Positions 40,982 to 50,177 of a DNA stretch of 64,000 nucleotides are shown one piece after another. Numbering within the stretch: position 1 is the first letter of the stretch; each line of letters starts with the position of its first letter. The DNA lies in contig NZ_FMWU01000020.1 in NCBI RefSeq assembly GCF_900103195.1, positions 62,001-126,000 of the forward strand, written 5' to 3'. The stretch is from Methylobacterium sp. UNC378MF. GTDB taxonomy: Bacteria > Pseudomonadota > Alphaproteobacteria > Rhizobiales > Beijerinckiaceae. The translations under genes were made by a program, and so were the position numbers. A model generated the notes under the pieces. That model made no database searches. It was not told where the DNA came from and worked only from the letters and a program-made list of their open reading frames with translations.

Positions 40982-41707
40982 CTACATGCCTGCGGCTGTA
41001 GGGCGAACGATGACCTCGTTGACGTCGACCCCCTCCGGCTGCTCGAGAGCGTAGCGGATGGCGCGGGCGATAGCGTCCGGGGTCAACGATTTCTGCCTCC
41101 AAACCTTCAAGGCATCCGCTACCTGCGGATCGGTGATGTCGTTGCCGAGTTCCGTGGCGACGACGCCGGGCGAGATGACGGTTGCCCGAATGTCGTCGTG
41201 CTCCTGCCGCAGCCCCTCCGTGATGGCCCAGACCGCGTATTTTGTCGCGCAGTATACGGCCCCCGTGGGCACAACAAGGTGTGCGCCGATCGACGCGACG
41301 TTCACGACATGCCCTGACGCCTGGGCGACGAAGCGGGGCAGCACGGCGGCGATGCCGTTCAGAACGCCGTGGATGTTGACATCAATCATTCGGGCCCACT
41401 CCTCGCGCTTGAGTGCGGCGAGCGGAGATAAGGGCATTACGCCCGCATTGTTCACAAGCGCATCGATCCGCCCGAACCGTGCTTCTGCCGCCTCGGTGAA
41501 GGCCTCGAAGTCAGCTCCGTCGGTGACGTCGAGCACGCGGTAGGCGACATGCTCGCCGAGTTCCGCAGCCAACTTCTCAAGCCTGTCCGCCCGGCGAGCG
41601 CCGATGAAGAGGCTTGCGCCGGCCTTGGCGAGCTCGCGCGCAGTGGCTTCGCCGATGCCGCTCGAAGCGCCGGTGACGAGGATGGTCTTGTGGGTCACGC
41701 CGGTCAT
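40982..41707 (-). CDS. Short-chain dehydrogenase/reductase
   Basis: It has 241 residues from ATG 41707 (AAAGGAT upstream). Classical SDR: cofactor motif TGASSGIG, ARRADR (Arg suggests NADPH preference), NNAGV, a Ser in VASIGAH and catalytic YCATK. It is close to the YdfG/clavaldehyde dehydrogenase-like group. It diverges from an AraC gene, a common arrangement where AraC activates an SDR; substrate unknown. Confidence 0.9.
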   Translation of the reverse strand: MTGVTHKTILVTGASSGIGEATARELAKAGASLFIGARRADRLEKLAAELGEHVAYRVLDVTDGADFEAFTEAAEARFGRIDALVNNAGVMPLSPLAALKREEWARMIDVNIHGVLNGIAAVLPRFVAQASGHVVNVASIGAHLVVPTGAVYCATKYAVWAITEGLRQEHDDIRATVISPGVVATELGNDITDPQVADALKVWRQKSLTPDAIARAIRYALEQPEGVDVNEVIVRPTAAGM

Positions 41708-41856
41708 GGTTGATCCTTTCAGCTTCAAATTGCCCGGCAGACCATGCTTTGGCGGAGGCCCCAGTGGTTAGAACGATCGCCCGAAAGCTTTGCACGATCC
41801 TCTGAACCCGCCGGCTCTGGCTTGTGGCGCCTGCGAGGCCAGCCGAAAAAGGGTTC

Positions 41857-42753
41857 ATGGATAGGACTGGAGAACTCGCCGCGTTGATCAGGCGGCACGG
41901 GCCTGCGGAGGGCCTAGCACCCACAGCAATGCGCGGCCTCTCGCTCATCCGCGCCAATGGACCGACCATGCCGGTCCCGGCCGTCTACGAGGCATCGCTT
42001 TGCCTGATCGCCCAGGGCGCGAAGCGCGTCTCCCTGGCAGATCAATGCGTGGTGTACGATGCGTCGCGCTATCTGCTGGTATCGGTCGATCTCCCGCTTG
42101 TAGGCCACATCATAGAAGCGAGTCCGAGCGCACCGTATCTCTGCTGCAAGATCGATCTCGACCTGCAGGCGCTCGCTGATTTGATCGTCATCGAGGGTGG
42201 CGCGGCGAGCAAGGCGGACCTGTCGGCAATCGCTGTCTATCCCGTCGATCCGGATTTGGTAGATGCAGTCTGCCGCCTCGTGAAGCTACTGGAGCGGCCT
42301 GAGAGCATTCGCGCGCTCGCGCCTCTAATCGAGCGCGAAATTCTCTACCGCCTGCTGATTGGACCGCATGGCCCCACGCTTCGGCAGATGGCCATGGTCG
42401 ACAGCCGCATCAGCCAGGTGACTCGCGCCATCATCAGGATCCGCGAGCGTTTCAACGAGCCGCTTCGGATCGACGAGATCGCCGCTGCGGCAGGCATGAG
42501 CGCCTCCTCGCTGCACGCACACTTCAAGTCCGTGACCCGGATGACGCCGTTGGAGTACCAAAAGCAGCTCCGCCTCCAAGAGGCGCGCCGCCTGATGCTC
42601 GCGGACGGGCTGAATGCCGGAGCCGCCGGCTTCGCTGTTGGCTACGACAGCCAATCACAGTTCAGCCGCGAATACCATCGCCTGTTCGGTGCCCCGCCCC
42701 GTCGAGACATCGAGCGCCTGCAAAGTGTGACAATCTATGCAGGGATAATCTAG
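41857..42753 (+). CDS. AraC-family transcriptional regulator
   Basis: 298 residues from ATG 41857. An AraC_N (arabinose-binding-type cupin) domain occupies about 15-170 (MPVPAVYEASLCLIAQGAKR ... SAPYLCCKIDLDLQAL); the C-terminal pair of HTH motifs follows (RIDEIAAAAGMSASSLHAHF and AAGFAVGYDSQSQFSREYHR). It diverges from the SDR gene, which it likely controls. Confidence 0.9.
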   Translation: MDRTGELAALIRRHGPAEGLAPTAMRGLSLIRANGPTMPVPAVYEASLCLIAQGAKRVSLADQCVVYDASRYLLVSVDLPLVGHIIEASPSAPYLCCKIDLDLQALADLIVIEGGAASKADLSAIAVYPVDPDLVDAVCRLVKLLERPESIRALAPLIEREILYRLLIGPHGPTLRQMAMVDSRISQVTRAIIRIRERFNEPLRIDEIAAAAGMSASSLHAHFKSVTRMTPLEYQKQLRLQEARRLMLADGLNAGAAGFAVGYDSQSQFSREYHRLFGAPPRRDIERLQSVTIYAGII

Positions 42754-43055
42754 GCACGGAGGTGCGTCTTAAGCTGCCTAGGAACGGCTTTGATGGTGAT
42801 TTCTGCTTCTTAGGTGTCGCATTCGACCGCAGACTGCCGCAGATTCACCCATATGAGACGCTCACGCAGTCGGCCTGCAACGGCTGATGCTGGCCGAGAG
42901 CATTCGGTCTGCTTCGGAAAAGGTCTACCGGAACAGGGGACACGCGCTACGTCGCTGTCCGTGCAGCGACCGGTTGGCACGGGAGCTGCTCCCACTCGCC
43001 ATCACAGTACGGCACGGGTACGGTCGTCAGCGCTGCCTGAGCAAGAGCTGCGCTA
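42754..43055. repeat. Intergenic region with degenerate dispersed repeat
   Basis: No gene. It holds CACCCATATGAGACGCTC and GATGCTGGCCGAGAGCATTC, related to the 40.45 kb copies, and it presumably includes the promoter of the molybdopterin oxidoreductase. Confidence 0.45.
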
Positions 43056-45134
43056 ATGTCCGAAATCCACTCCTCCGTCTGCCCGCACGACTGTCCCAGC
43101 ACCTGCGCCCTGGATGTAGAGGTCCTGGACGGGCAGAAAATCGGAGCGGTGCGCGGGGCCGACAACCCGTATACGGGCGGGGTGATCTGCAACAAAGTGG
43201 CCCGTTACGCCGAGCGGGTCCACCATCCGGAGCGCGTGCTCTACCCGCTCCTACGCACCGGCGAGAAAGGCAGCGGCACCTTCCGCCGTATCGGATGGGA
43301 CGAGGCGCTGGACCGCGTCGTGGCCGGCTTCGGCGCTGCGACCGAGCATCACGGCAGCGAGGCCGCCTGGGCCTACAGCTCCGGCGGCACGATGGGCCTC
43401 GTGCAGCGCGACGGCATCTTCCGGTTGCGCCACGCCCTGCGCTGGTCCGGTCGCAAGGGGACGATCTGCTCCACGATCGCCGGTGCCGGCTGGACCGCCG
43501 GCTGCGGCCGCATCTCGGGCTCGGACAGCCGGGAGATGGCGGTCGCGGACCTCAACGTGCTGTGGGGGACCAACCCAGTCTCCACACAGGTCAACGTCAT
43601 GGCCCACGTCACCCGCGCCCGGAAGGAGCGCGGGGCGAAGCTCGTGGTGATCGACCCGTACCGCACCGGCACCGCGGCGGCCGCCGACCTGCACCTCGCC
43701 CCTCGGCCCGGGACGGACGCGGCGCTCGCCTGCGCGGTGATGCACTGCGCCTTCCGCGATGGCCATGCAGACCGCGCCTACATGGCGGATTACGCCGACG
43801 ATGCGGAGGCGCTTGAGGCGCATCTGGCGACGCGCGGGCCCGCCTGGGCGGCCGAGATCACCGGGCTAAGCGTCGCGGAGATCGAGGCGTTCGCTGCGCT
43901 CTACAACACCACCCCGCGGGCTTACATTCGCTGCGGCTACGGTTTCACCCGCGGCCGCGGGGGCGCCGCGGCGATGCACGCGGTGACCTGCCTGCCGACC
44001 GTCACCGGCAAGTGGCATTACGAGGGCGGCGGCGCGCTGTTCACCAACAAGGGCATCTTCGCCTGGGACAAGTCGCTGATCGAGGGCACGGCCCTCCGGG
44101 ATCCCGCGATCCGGGAGCTCGACATGAGCCGCATCGCCAGCGTGCTGACCGGCGACGCCGACGCGCTGCACGGCGGCCCCGGCGTCCACGCCCTGCTCGT
44201 GCAGAGCGGCAATCCCGCCTCGGTCTGTCCGGATAGTAACCGGGTCCGGCAAGGGCTGATGCGCGAGGACCTGTTCACCGTCGTGCACGAGCAGTTCTTG
44301 ACCGAGACGGCGCGCTACGCCGATGTCGTGCTGCCGGCGACGATGTTCCTGGAGCACGACGATATCTACCAGGCCATGGGGCACAGCCACATCCAGATCG
44401 GACGGGCGGTCATCGATCCGCCTGGCGAGGCGATCTTTAATCACGACCTCGTCTGCGCGCTGGCGCGGTGCTTCGGCCTCGATCACCCGACCTTCGCGAT
44501 GACCGCCCTGGAATTGGCCGACGCCACGCTGCGCGCCTCCGGCTATCCGCCGGCCGCCGACCTGGCGGAGCGGCGCTGGCTCGACGTTCAGCTACCGTTC
44601 CGATCAGCCCATTTCCTCGACGGGTTTGCGCATCCGGACGGCCGGTTCCGCTTCCGGGCCGATTGGCGGGCGCTGGGCGACACGGAGGGCCGGCTGTCCC
44701 CGCTGCCCGACTGGCTGCCGCTGATCGACGGCGCGACGGACGATCGCCCTCTGCGCCTCGTCACCGCCCCGGCCCGGCAGTTCTTGAATTCGACCTTCAC
44801 GGAGACGCCCAACGCCCGCAAGCGCGAGGGCCGCCCGCAGGTGCTGATCTCCCCGGAAGACGGTCTCCGCTTCGGGGTTGGGGACGGGGCGCTCGCACGC
44901 CTTGGCAACGCGCGCGGCGAGGTAGTCCTGCACGCCCGGCACGTGCCGGGCCAGCGGCTAGGCACGATTGTGGTGGAGAGCATCTGGCCAGCAGGCGCGT
45001 TCGGAGGCCCGGGCCACGGCATCAACGTTCTAACCTCGGACGAGGCCGCGCTCCCGTCGGGGGGCGCCGTCTTCCACGACACCTCCGTGTGGATCCGGGC
45101 GGAGGCCGAGGCCGTGACGACAGTCGCGGCCTGA
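43056..45134 (+). CDS. Molybdopterin-dependent oxidoreductase with N-terminal 4Fe-4S motif
   Basis: 692 residues. The N-terminal cluster motif is CPHDCPSTC ... ICNK (C-x3-C-x3-C-x27-C). The molybdopterin domains follow (LNVLWGTNPVSTQVNVMAHV; KLVVIDPYRT; HGLLVQ-like HALLVQSGNPASVCPDSNRV; YADVVLPATMFLEHDD), and a molydop-binding C-terminal barrel begins near residue 565 (LRLVTAPARQFLNSTFTET). No Tat signal, so it is cytoplasmic. It belongs to the large DMSO-reductase family group that includes assimilatory nitrate reductases and formate dehydrogenase-like proteins; the substrate is not determinable. It stands within 13 kb of the Mo regulon genes. Confidence 0.88.
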   Translation: MSEIHSSVCPHDCPSTCALDVEVLDGQKIGAVRGADNPYTGGVICNKVARYAERVHHPERVLYPLLRTGEKGSGTFRRIGWDEALDRVVAGFGAATEHHGSEAAWAYSSGGTMGLVQRDGIFRLRHALRWSGRKGTICSTIAGAGWTAGCGRISGSDSREMAVADLNVLWGTNPVSTQVNVMAHVTRARKERGAKLVVIDPYRTGTAAAADLHLAPRPGTDAALACAVMHCAFRDGHADRAYMADYADDAEALEAHLATRGPAWAAEITGLSVAEIEAFAALYNTTPRAYIRCGYGFTRGRGGAAAMHAVTCLPTVTGKWHYEGGGALFTNKGIFAWDKSLIEGTALRDPAIRELDMSRIASVLTGDADALHGGPGVHALLVQSGNPASVCPDSNRVRQGLMREDLFTVVHEQFLTETARYADVVLPATMFLEHDDIYQAMGHSHIQIGRAVIDPPGEAIFNHDLVCALARCFGLDHPTFAMTALELADATLRASGYPPAADLAERRWLDVQLPFRSAHFLDGFAHPDGRFRFRADWRALGDTEGRLSPLPDWLPLIDGATDDRPLRLVTAPARQFLNSTFTETPNARKREGRPQVLISPEDGLRFGVGDGALARLGNARGEVVLHARHVPGQRLGTIVVESIWPAGAFGGPGHGINVLTSDEAALPSGGAVFHDTSVWIRAEAEAVTTVAA

Positions 45135-45204
45135 CACCGGCTGGCCCTGGTGACGTGGCCGCCCGGTGGCTGCCGCCTGACGAATGGTCGAACCTCGCCG
45201 GGCC

Positions 45205-46983
45205 TCAGTTCCTGCGCTGGCCGAGCGCCCACACGTAGGCTGCCACCGCCTTCAGGTCGGCCTGGGACAGCTCCACGCCGCCCATCGGCGGCATTGCGTT
45301 CTGGTGTTCCTTCGGCTCGGGCACGCCGTTGGCGATCGTGCTCTCGATGCCCGCGAGGCTGCCGTCGCTCCAAAGCCAATGGCCGCTGGTGAGATCGGCC
45401 CCGACTGGTGAGCCCTTGCCGTCCGAGCCGTGACAGCCGCCGCAGGTAGCCCCGGCTACTTCCCCGTGGAAGATCCGCTCGCCAAGCGCGACTTGGTCGC
45501 GCGTCGCGCCCTTCGGCACCGGCAGAGCGGCGACAGTACGGCCAGCATCCGGATGCATGCCCTCCGGCGGCGATGCCTTCTTAGATGCAGTTGGTGCCGC
45601 CTGCGGGCTCGGCGCCGCAGCGACCGCCGCGTTCGGATCGCCACCCGTGTAGGTGACGCGCCAGATGCGGCCCTTCACGTCGTCGGAGATGTAGAGCGCC
45701 CCGTCCGGGCCGACGGCCAGACCGGACGGCCGGTACTCCGCCCGGCCCGGTTCCTTGACGGCCCCGGCGAAGCCGTCGGCGAAGACGATAAAATCGCCCG
45801 CGGTTTTGCCGTCCTTGAACGGCTGGAAGACGACGCTGTAGCCACCCTGCGGACCGGGCGCCCGGTTCCAGGACCCGTGGAAGGCGATGAAGGCGCCGTC
45901 GCGATAGGCTTTCGGGAAGGCTTTCTCAGTCCCGGACCCGACGTAGAACTTCATGTCGTTGGGCGCCCAGTGCGCCGGAAACCACGCGACCGGCCCCTGC
46001 CGGTCGGCACAGAGCCCGACTTTGCGGCCGCCATCGCCGCCATATTCGGGAGCCAGCACCAACTTCTTCTGCGCCGGATCGAAGTAGCATTCCGGCCAGC
46101 CGTAATCGGCGCCCTGCTTCAGCTCGACCACCTCCTCGGAGGGCAGCTCGAAGCCCTGCTTGGCCGTGTAGAGCTTCGGCCAGTCCTCGTGCAGCTGGTC
46201 GCGGCCGTGCTGCGTGGCGAACGCTCGGCCCTGGGCATCGAGGGCGATGCCCTCGCCGTTGCGGATGCCGGCTGCATACCGCTCGGCTGGCGAGAACGTC
46301 TGGTTCCGCGCGTTGGCGTCGTAGCGCCAGATGCCGCCACGCGTCTCCTTCTCTGTGCAGGGCTCGTTGCCGGGCGAGCCCGGCACGCGGTTCTTCACCT
46401 CGCAGGCGTTCGTCGCCGAGCCGAGATCGACGAGGAGATCGCCCTTCGGCGTGATCGCGAACGGGTGCATCGGGTGATCGCCGGTCAACGGCAGGCCCGA
46501 GACGACGACCTCACCGGCAGCTTTGGGCGCCACCTCACCCGCCTTCAACGGATAGCGCATGATACGGTCGTTGCTCTCGGCGAAAACCGCGCCTTGGTGG
46601 AGTGCCAGTCCGGTACCGCCGTGACCGCCCTCGGCCGGGCTCTCGCCGAAGCGCTCCGTGACGTCGGCCTTGCCGTCGCCGTTCGTGTCCCTGAGCGCGA
46701 CCAAGAAGCCACCCGGCGGGGGCGTGTCGTTCTTGTAGTACCGGCCGCTCCAGGTGTTGACGTAGAGCGTACCGTCGGCCGCGATGGCCATCTGCCGGGC
46801 ATGGCCGATCCCATCGGCGAAGATCGTCGCACAGAAGCCAGTCGGCAGGCTGAGGCCGCCCGTACCGGTCTTGCAGGCTGTCTCGGCAGCCCGCGCGGGG
46901 ATGATGGCTGGCCAAGCGGCCAGGAGGGCGATCGTCGCGACTCCAGCCGACACGACGCGATTCACCGGATGGATACGGGGCAT
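45205..46983 (-). CDS. Sorbosone dehydrogenase-like beta-propeller fused to cytochrome c
   Basis: 592 residues from ATG 46983 (GAGAGGACC upstream). A signal peptide (VVSAGVATIALLAAWPAIIP) exports it to the periplasm. Residues about 45-455 form a PQQ-dependent glucose/sorbosone dehydrogenase propeller (DGIGHARQMAIAADGTLYVN; AFHGSWNRAPGPQGGYSVVF; GPDGALYISDDVKGRIWRV). The C-terminus is a cytochrome c (CGGCH, with MPPMGG supplying Met). Likely oxidises a sugar or aldose using PQQ and passes electrons to the chain. It is followed, transcriptionally upstream, by the SMP-30-like gene on the same strand. Confidence 0.85.
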   Translation of the reverse strand: MPRIHPVNRVVSAGVATIALLAAWPAIIPARAAETACKTGTGGLSLPTGFCATIFADGIGHARQMAIAADGTLYVNTWSGRYYKNDTPPPGGFLVALRDTNGDGKADVTERFGESPAEGGHGGTGLALHQGAVFAESNDRIMRYPLKAGEVAPKAAGEVVVSGLPLTGDHPMHPFAITPKGDLLVDLGSATNACEVKNRVPGSPGNEPCTEKETRGGIWRYDANARNQTFSPAERYAAGIRNGEGIALDAQGRAFATQHGRDQLHEDWPKLYTAKQGFELPSEEVVELKQGADYGWPECYFDPAQKKLVLAPEYGGDGGRKVGLCADRQGPVAWFPAHWAPNDMKFYVGSGTEKAFPKAYRDGAFIAFHGSWNRAPGPQGGYSVVFQPFKDGKTAGDFIVFADGFAGAVKEPGRAEYRPSGLAVGPDGALYISDDVKGRIWRVTYTGGDPNAAVAAAPSPQAAPTASKKASPPEGMHPDAGRTVAALPVPKGATRDQVALGERIFHGEVAGATCGGCHGSDGKGSPVGADLTSGHWLWSDGSLAGIESTIANGVPEPKEHQNAMPPMGGVELSQADLKAVAAYVWALGQRRN

Positions 46984-47080
46984 GATGGGTCCTCTCGGAA
47001 CGCTGCGACAAGCCACGAATGCAGGAACTAGGGCGCACGCGGCCGGACGTCCTGGAACCGCCTACGCGCGGCAACACGCG

Positions 47081-48094
47081 TCATGGGGAGCCCAGCGGCA
47101 CGGCCAGAACCCGGAACGGCAGGTCGGGCTTCGATCCCTTCCGCGCCGGGTCTGTGATGACGGCGAGTTGCCCGACCGTGATGAAAGCCGTCGCGCCGAC
47201 CTTGGTGGCGCCTGTGACACCGCCAGCGATGCCATCTCGCAGAACCTCCACCTTCGCGGTGTCACCCGAGAAGGTCACGCGATCGAGCCGGCCGCCGCCT
47301 TCGGCTAAGAGGAAGGAGCCGTCGCCGAGCGGCCGCAGCCGATCGGCGAGCACCAGCGGTCGCGAGGGCGTCAGCGGTGTCACCGCACCGGCCTGCCCAT
47401 CCTTCACATCGATCCGGAACAGCTCTGCGGTGGTGAAGGTGTCCACATAGAGGTTGCCGTCAGTGCCGAAAGCGATGCCATCGAGCCCGGCCTCCTTGCC
47501 TGCGGGCGCGAACAGCGGGTCGCTCTTCCAGATCTCCAGCGTCTGCGAGCCGGGCTTCAACCGCAGGATCTGCGGTCCCAGCGTGTTGGTGACGTAGGCT
47601 GCTCCGTCCGGTCCGATCGCGATGTCATTGCAGATGGCCGGGCTGACAGGGAACGACGCGCTGACCTTACCGGCGCCCGTCTTCAAGTCGAAGCCCTTCA
47701 GCGCCGCACCCTTCACATCGCTCGGTCCCTTGATGCCGAGCGCCGAGAGATCGTTCGAGCAGACCCACAGCGTGCCCGACGCCTCGTCGGCGAGCACGCC
47801 GAAGGTCGAGCGTGTCTCGAACGCTCCGGGTACGATCCAGACCTCGCCTGAGGTGGCGCCCGGCTTGATCCGCGTGACGCCGCCGCCGGCGAAGTTGCTG
47901 ACGTAGAGTGTGCCGTCCGCGGTGGCGGTGATGCTCTCGGGATGGGCTGCGTCCCCAGGCAGTGCGATATCCTTCGGGGCGGCCAAAGCCCCTCCACCTG
48001 CGGCTTGAATCAGGAGGCCAGCGAGAAGCGTCACGCCGAGCTTCTGCAGCGGCGCGCCTCGCGAAGACGGGTTGCACACCTTCGTTCGCATCAT
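47081..48094 (-). CDS. Periplasmic SMP-30/NHL-type beta-propeller protein
   Basis: 337 residues from ATG 48094 (AAAGG upstream). A signal peptide (LGVTLLAGLLIQAAGGGALA) precedes a six-bladed propeller with repeats ESITATADGTLYVSNFAGGG, CNDIAIGPDGAAYVTNTLGP and DGIAFGTDGNLYVDTFTTAE. The fold is that of SMP-30/gluconolactonase-like or NHL proteins. Together with the sorbosone-type dehydrogenase downstream, it could handle a lactone product; this is inferred from neighbourhood. Confidence 0.75.
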   Translation of the reverse strand: MMRTKVCNPSSRGAPLQKLGVTLLAGLLIQAAGGGALAAPKDIALPGDAAHPESITATADGTLYVSNFAGGGVTRIKPGATSGEVWIVPGAFETRSTFGVLADEASGTLWVCSNDLSALGIKGPSDVKGAALKGFDLKTGAGKVSASFPVSPAICNDIAIGPDGAAYVTNTLGPQILRLKPGSQTLEIWKSDPLFAPAGKEAGLDGIAFGTDGNLYVDTFTTAELFRIDVKDGQAGAVTPLTPSRPLVLADRLRPLGDGSFLLAEGGGRLDRVTFSGDTAKVEVLRDGIAGGVTGATKVGATAFITVGQLAVITDPARKGSKPDLPFRVLAVPLGSP

Positions 48095-48185
48095 TGCTGA
48101 ACCTTTTGCATGCCGCGCAGGGCCCACACGCCTGGGCCGGGATCGCCGCGTTGCCTATCGGCAACCCGGAGATCCGATTGCGATC

Positions 48186-49448
48186 TCAGGAGGCGCCTGC
48201 GCAGGTCACGGCGGGCGCGATCGCGTGCACAAAGCTCGCGAGACTGGCGCTGCGCACCGGCCGAAATGCCTTACCGCTCATCTCGCAAGCTCGCTTCACC
48301 ATGCCGGTCGCCTCGTGGCTGACGCACTCGACTGGGAACAGCACCAGATCGCTTCTGCTGACGAGACCGGGCAGGAGAGACATGTTCTCTTCGGTGCCGC
48401 CGTCGTGGCTGAGTAGCCGCCCCCCGCGCGCTTCGACGAACCGGCGCAGCCGTGCCACCTGCCGTGGACGGCCGCCGACGTAGAGCAACGTGCGCTCCGC
48501 GAGGGCATCATTCCGGTCGGCGCGGCAGGGTAGTGGGTGAGCGTCGATCGGCTCGTTCGCGCCTGCCAGCAAGGCTTCGACCGCAGCAAGTTCCGCCTCG
48601 ACCGCCTGACGGCGTGCCGCTTCGGCTTCCAGATCGGCGCTTAGCTTGCCTGCGGCGTGCATCAGCACGGCTACCTTCTCTTCGAGGGCCTCTGCGTGGG
48701 CGCGCTCCCGTTCGAGATGTGCAGTCAGATTTTTCACATTCTCACGGTCCGCGTCTGCCGGCTCGGCGACGGCGATGCGGGAGAGCGCCTGCTCCGCCGC
48801 GATGGCGCGGTTGCGGACACTCAGGCCGTCGCGCTGCTCCATCAGATCGACGACGCGGCCCTCCAGAGCTGCGATCCGCTCGTCACGCTCCGCGAGATCG
48901 GCCTCGAGTTGGCGCAGGCGTCGAATGTCGGCCCGGTTCGACTGGCCGACCAAGTGCGAGAGCATGTGCACCTCGCCGAACACGTCCTGCACAAGGGTCC
49001 AGTCGGTGGCGGGGTGTGTAATGGCCGCCCAGTAGGCGCCGGGTATCTCGCCGCGCTCGACCGAGGCTCGCCAGAGCGCCCTGACCGCCTCAGCGGTGTG
49101 CGCTTCAGCGAAGCGCTCGATTTCCCGCTCATGCCGCCGGTCTAGGGCCTTCTGGAGCAGGCGACCGCCCCCGTCCTTCCGGCCGGCGATCTGAACGATC
49201 TCGCCATGCAGCCGATGCTCAGTGATCGTTCGCGCATCCGGTCGCCCGAGCTTGGCCAGGATCGCGCGAGCCTCGGCATTGGTCAGGCAGGTGCCGACGA
49301 TCGAGCAGTGCAGGCTCTCGGCCAATTCCCAGATGCGGTCACGCGGCTTGTCGGCCGCATCTGCACAAGGCGGGGGAACGAAGGCGGGATGGCCGCCCGA
49401 CACGAGCGCGCGCAGTGCGGGACCGTCGAGATGGGCATGTGGCGGCAC
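48186..49448 (-). CDS. DUF2325 coiled-coil protein under a ModE-type site
   Basis: It has 420 residues. An N-terminal helical part (1-170) is followed by a coiled coil (about 180-300, RRLRQLEADLAERDERIAAL; ERERAHAEALEEKVAVLMHA) and a C-terminal DUF2325 domain (TLLYVGGRPRQVARLRRFVE; SDLVLFPVECVSHEATGMVK; CEMSGKAFRPV). DUF2325 resembles a Rossmann-like domain of unknown role. Its start is 16 bases from a ModE-type inverted repeat, so it probably responds to molybdenum. Confidence 0.8.
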   Translation of the reverse strand: MPPHAHLDGPALRALVSGGHPAFVPPPCADAADKPRDRIWELAESLHCSIVGTCLTNAEARAILAKLGRPDARTITEHRLHGEIVQIAGRKDGGGRLLQKALDRRHEREIERFAEAHTAEAVRALWRASVERGEIPGAYWAAITHPATDWTLVQDVFGEVHMLSHLVGQSNRADIRRLRQLEADLAERDERIAALEGRVVDLMEQRDGLSVRNRAIAAEQALSRIAVAEPADADRENVKNLTAHLERERAHAEALEEKVAVLMHAAGKLSADLEAEAARRQAVEAELAAVEALLAGANEPIDAHPLPCRADRNDALAERTLLYVGGRPRQVARLRRFVEARGGRLLSHDGGTEENMSLLPGLVSRSDLVLFPVECVSHEATGMVKRACEMSGKAFRPVRSASLASFVHAIAPAVTCAGAS

Positions 49449-49463
49449 CGGCCTCTCCCCAGA

Positions 49464-49489
49464 GCGCTATATCCGTTCATATATAGCAC
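49464..49489 (-). promoter_or_regulatory. ModE-type box upstream of the DUF2325 gene
   Basis: GCGCTATATC-CGTTCA-TATATAGCAC: near-perfect 10-bp arms with a 6-base spacer, matching the known ModE operator form (CGnTATAT-N6-ATATAnCG). It overlaps the expected core promoter of the gene starting at 49448, so ModE would repress. Confidence 0.75.
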
Positions 49490-49610
49490 TCTGCCAAAAT
49501 CGACACGGTCTGCCTAGGGGGCTGGTCGACCGTTTCGGTCAAGCCTGTCCGTGGCGGTGCGGACAAGGTTCGGAGGCGCCATCCGTCACGGCCCGCCGGC
49601 CTTCTTGGAT

Positions 49611-50098
49611 CTACGTTTCCTTGAGGCCGTATTCCGGCGTATCGTCGTCGTTGCCGTAGTACTTGTACGGCAGGAACTTGCCCGACATGGTGAGCTTCAC
49701 GCGGTCACCCTTGTTGTCGGCCTCGCGGGCCATGTCCATGTTGAAGTCGATCGCCGACATGATGCCGTCGCCGAACTCCTCCTGGATCAGCTCCTTGAAG
49801 GTCGTTCCGTAGACCATCACCAGCTCGTAGAACCGGTAGATCAGCGGGTCGGTGGGCGGCATGGACGGGATCGAGCCGCGATAGGGCGGCTCGTTGAGCA
49901 TCCGCTCCTCGGAGGGGGTGAGGCCGAAGAGCTCGGCCGCCCGCTTGGCCTGGACTTCGGCAGCTTCATCTGGCCCATGCAGGCCGCGGTGATCAGGAAC
50001 GGCGACAGGCCGCCGATCTCCTCGTGGATGTGTTTCCAGCTCCAGCCCTTCTCGCGCTTGATGTCGAGAAGCTTCTCGGTGAGGTCCTCGCGCTTCAT
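49611..50098 (-). pseudogene. cynS: Cyanase (cyanate hydratase) with frameshift
   Basis: The first frame begins MKREDLTEKLLDIKREKGWS then WKHIHEEIGG...ACMGQMKLP; near 49955 it shifts to AEVQAKRAAELFGLTPSEER and then MPPTDPLIYRFYELVMVYGT ... EEFGDGIMSAIDFNM (active-site Arg, Glu and Ser region of cyanase). Cyanase converts cyanate and bicarbonate to ammonia and CO2. Apart from the one shift every family segment is present, so this is a very recent mutation or a sequencing error. It sits just downstream of the formate dehydrogenase gene. Confidence 0.85.
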
Positions 50099-50177
50099 CG
50101 TCGGCTCCCGATCCCCTCGTGAGAGTGAAGCAGCCGGCCGCCGCGGCGGGCCGGCCACTTTGCTTTGGATACCGACG

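Noticed and set aside
45430..47031. 533-codon rightward frame
   Set aside because: Antisense to the sorbosone-dehydrogenase-like gene, which has a signal peptide, propeller repeats and a CGGCH haem site.
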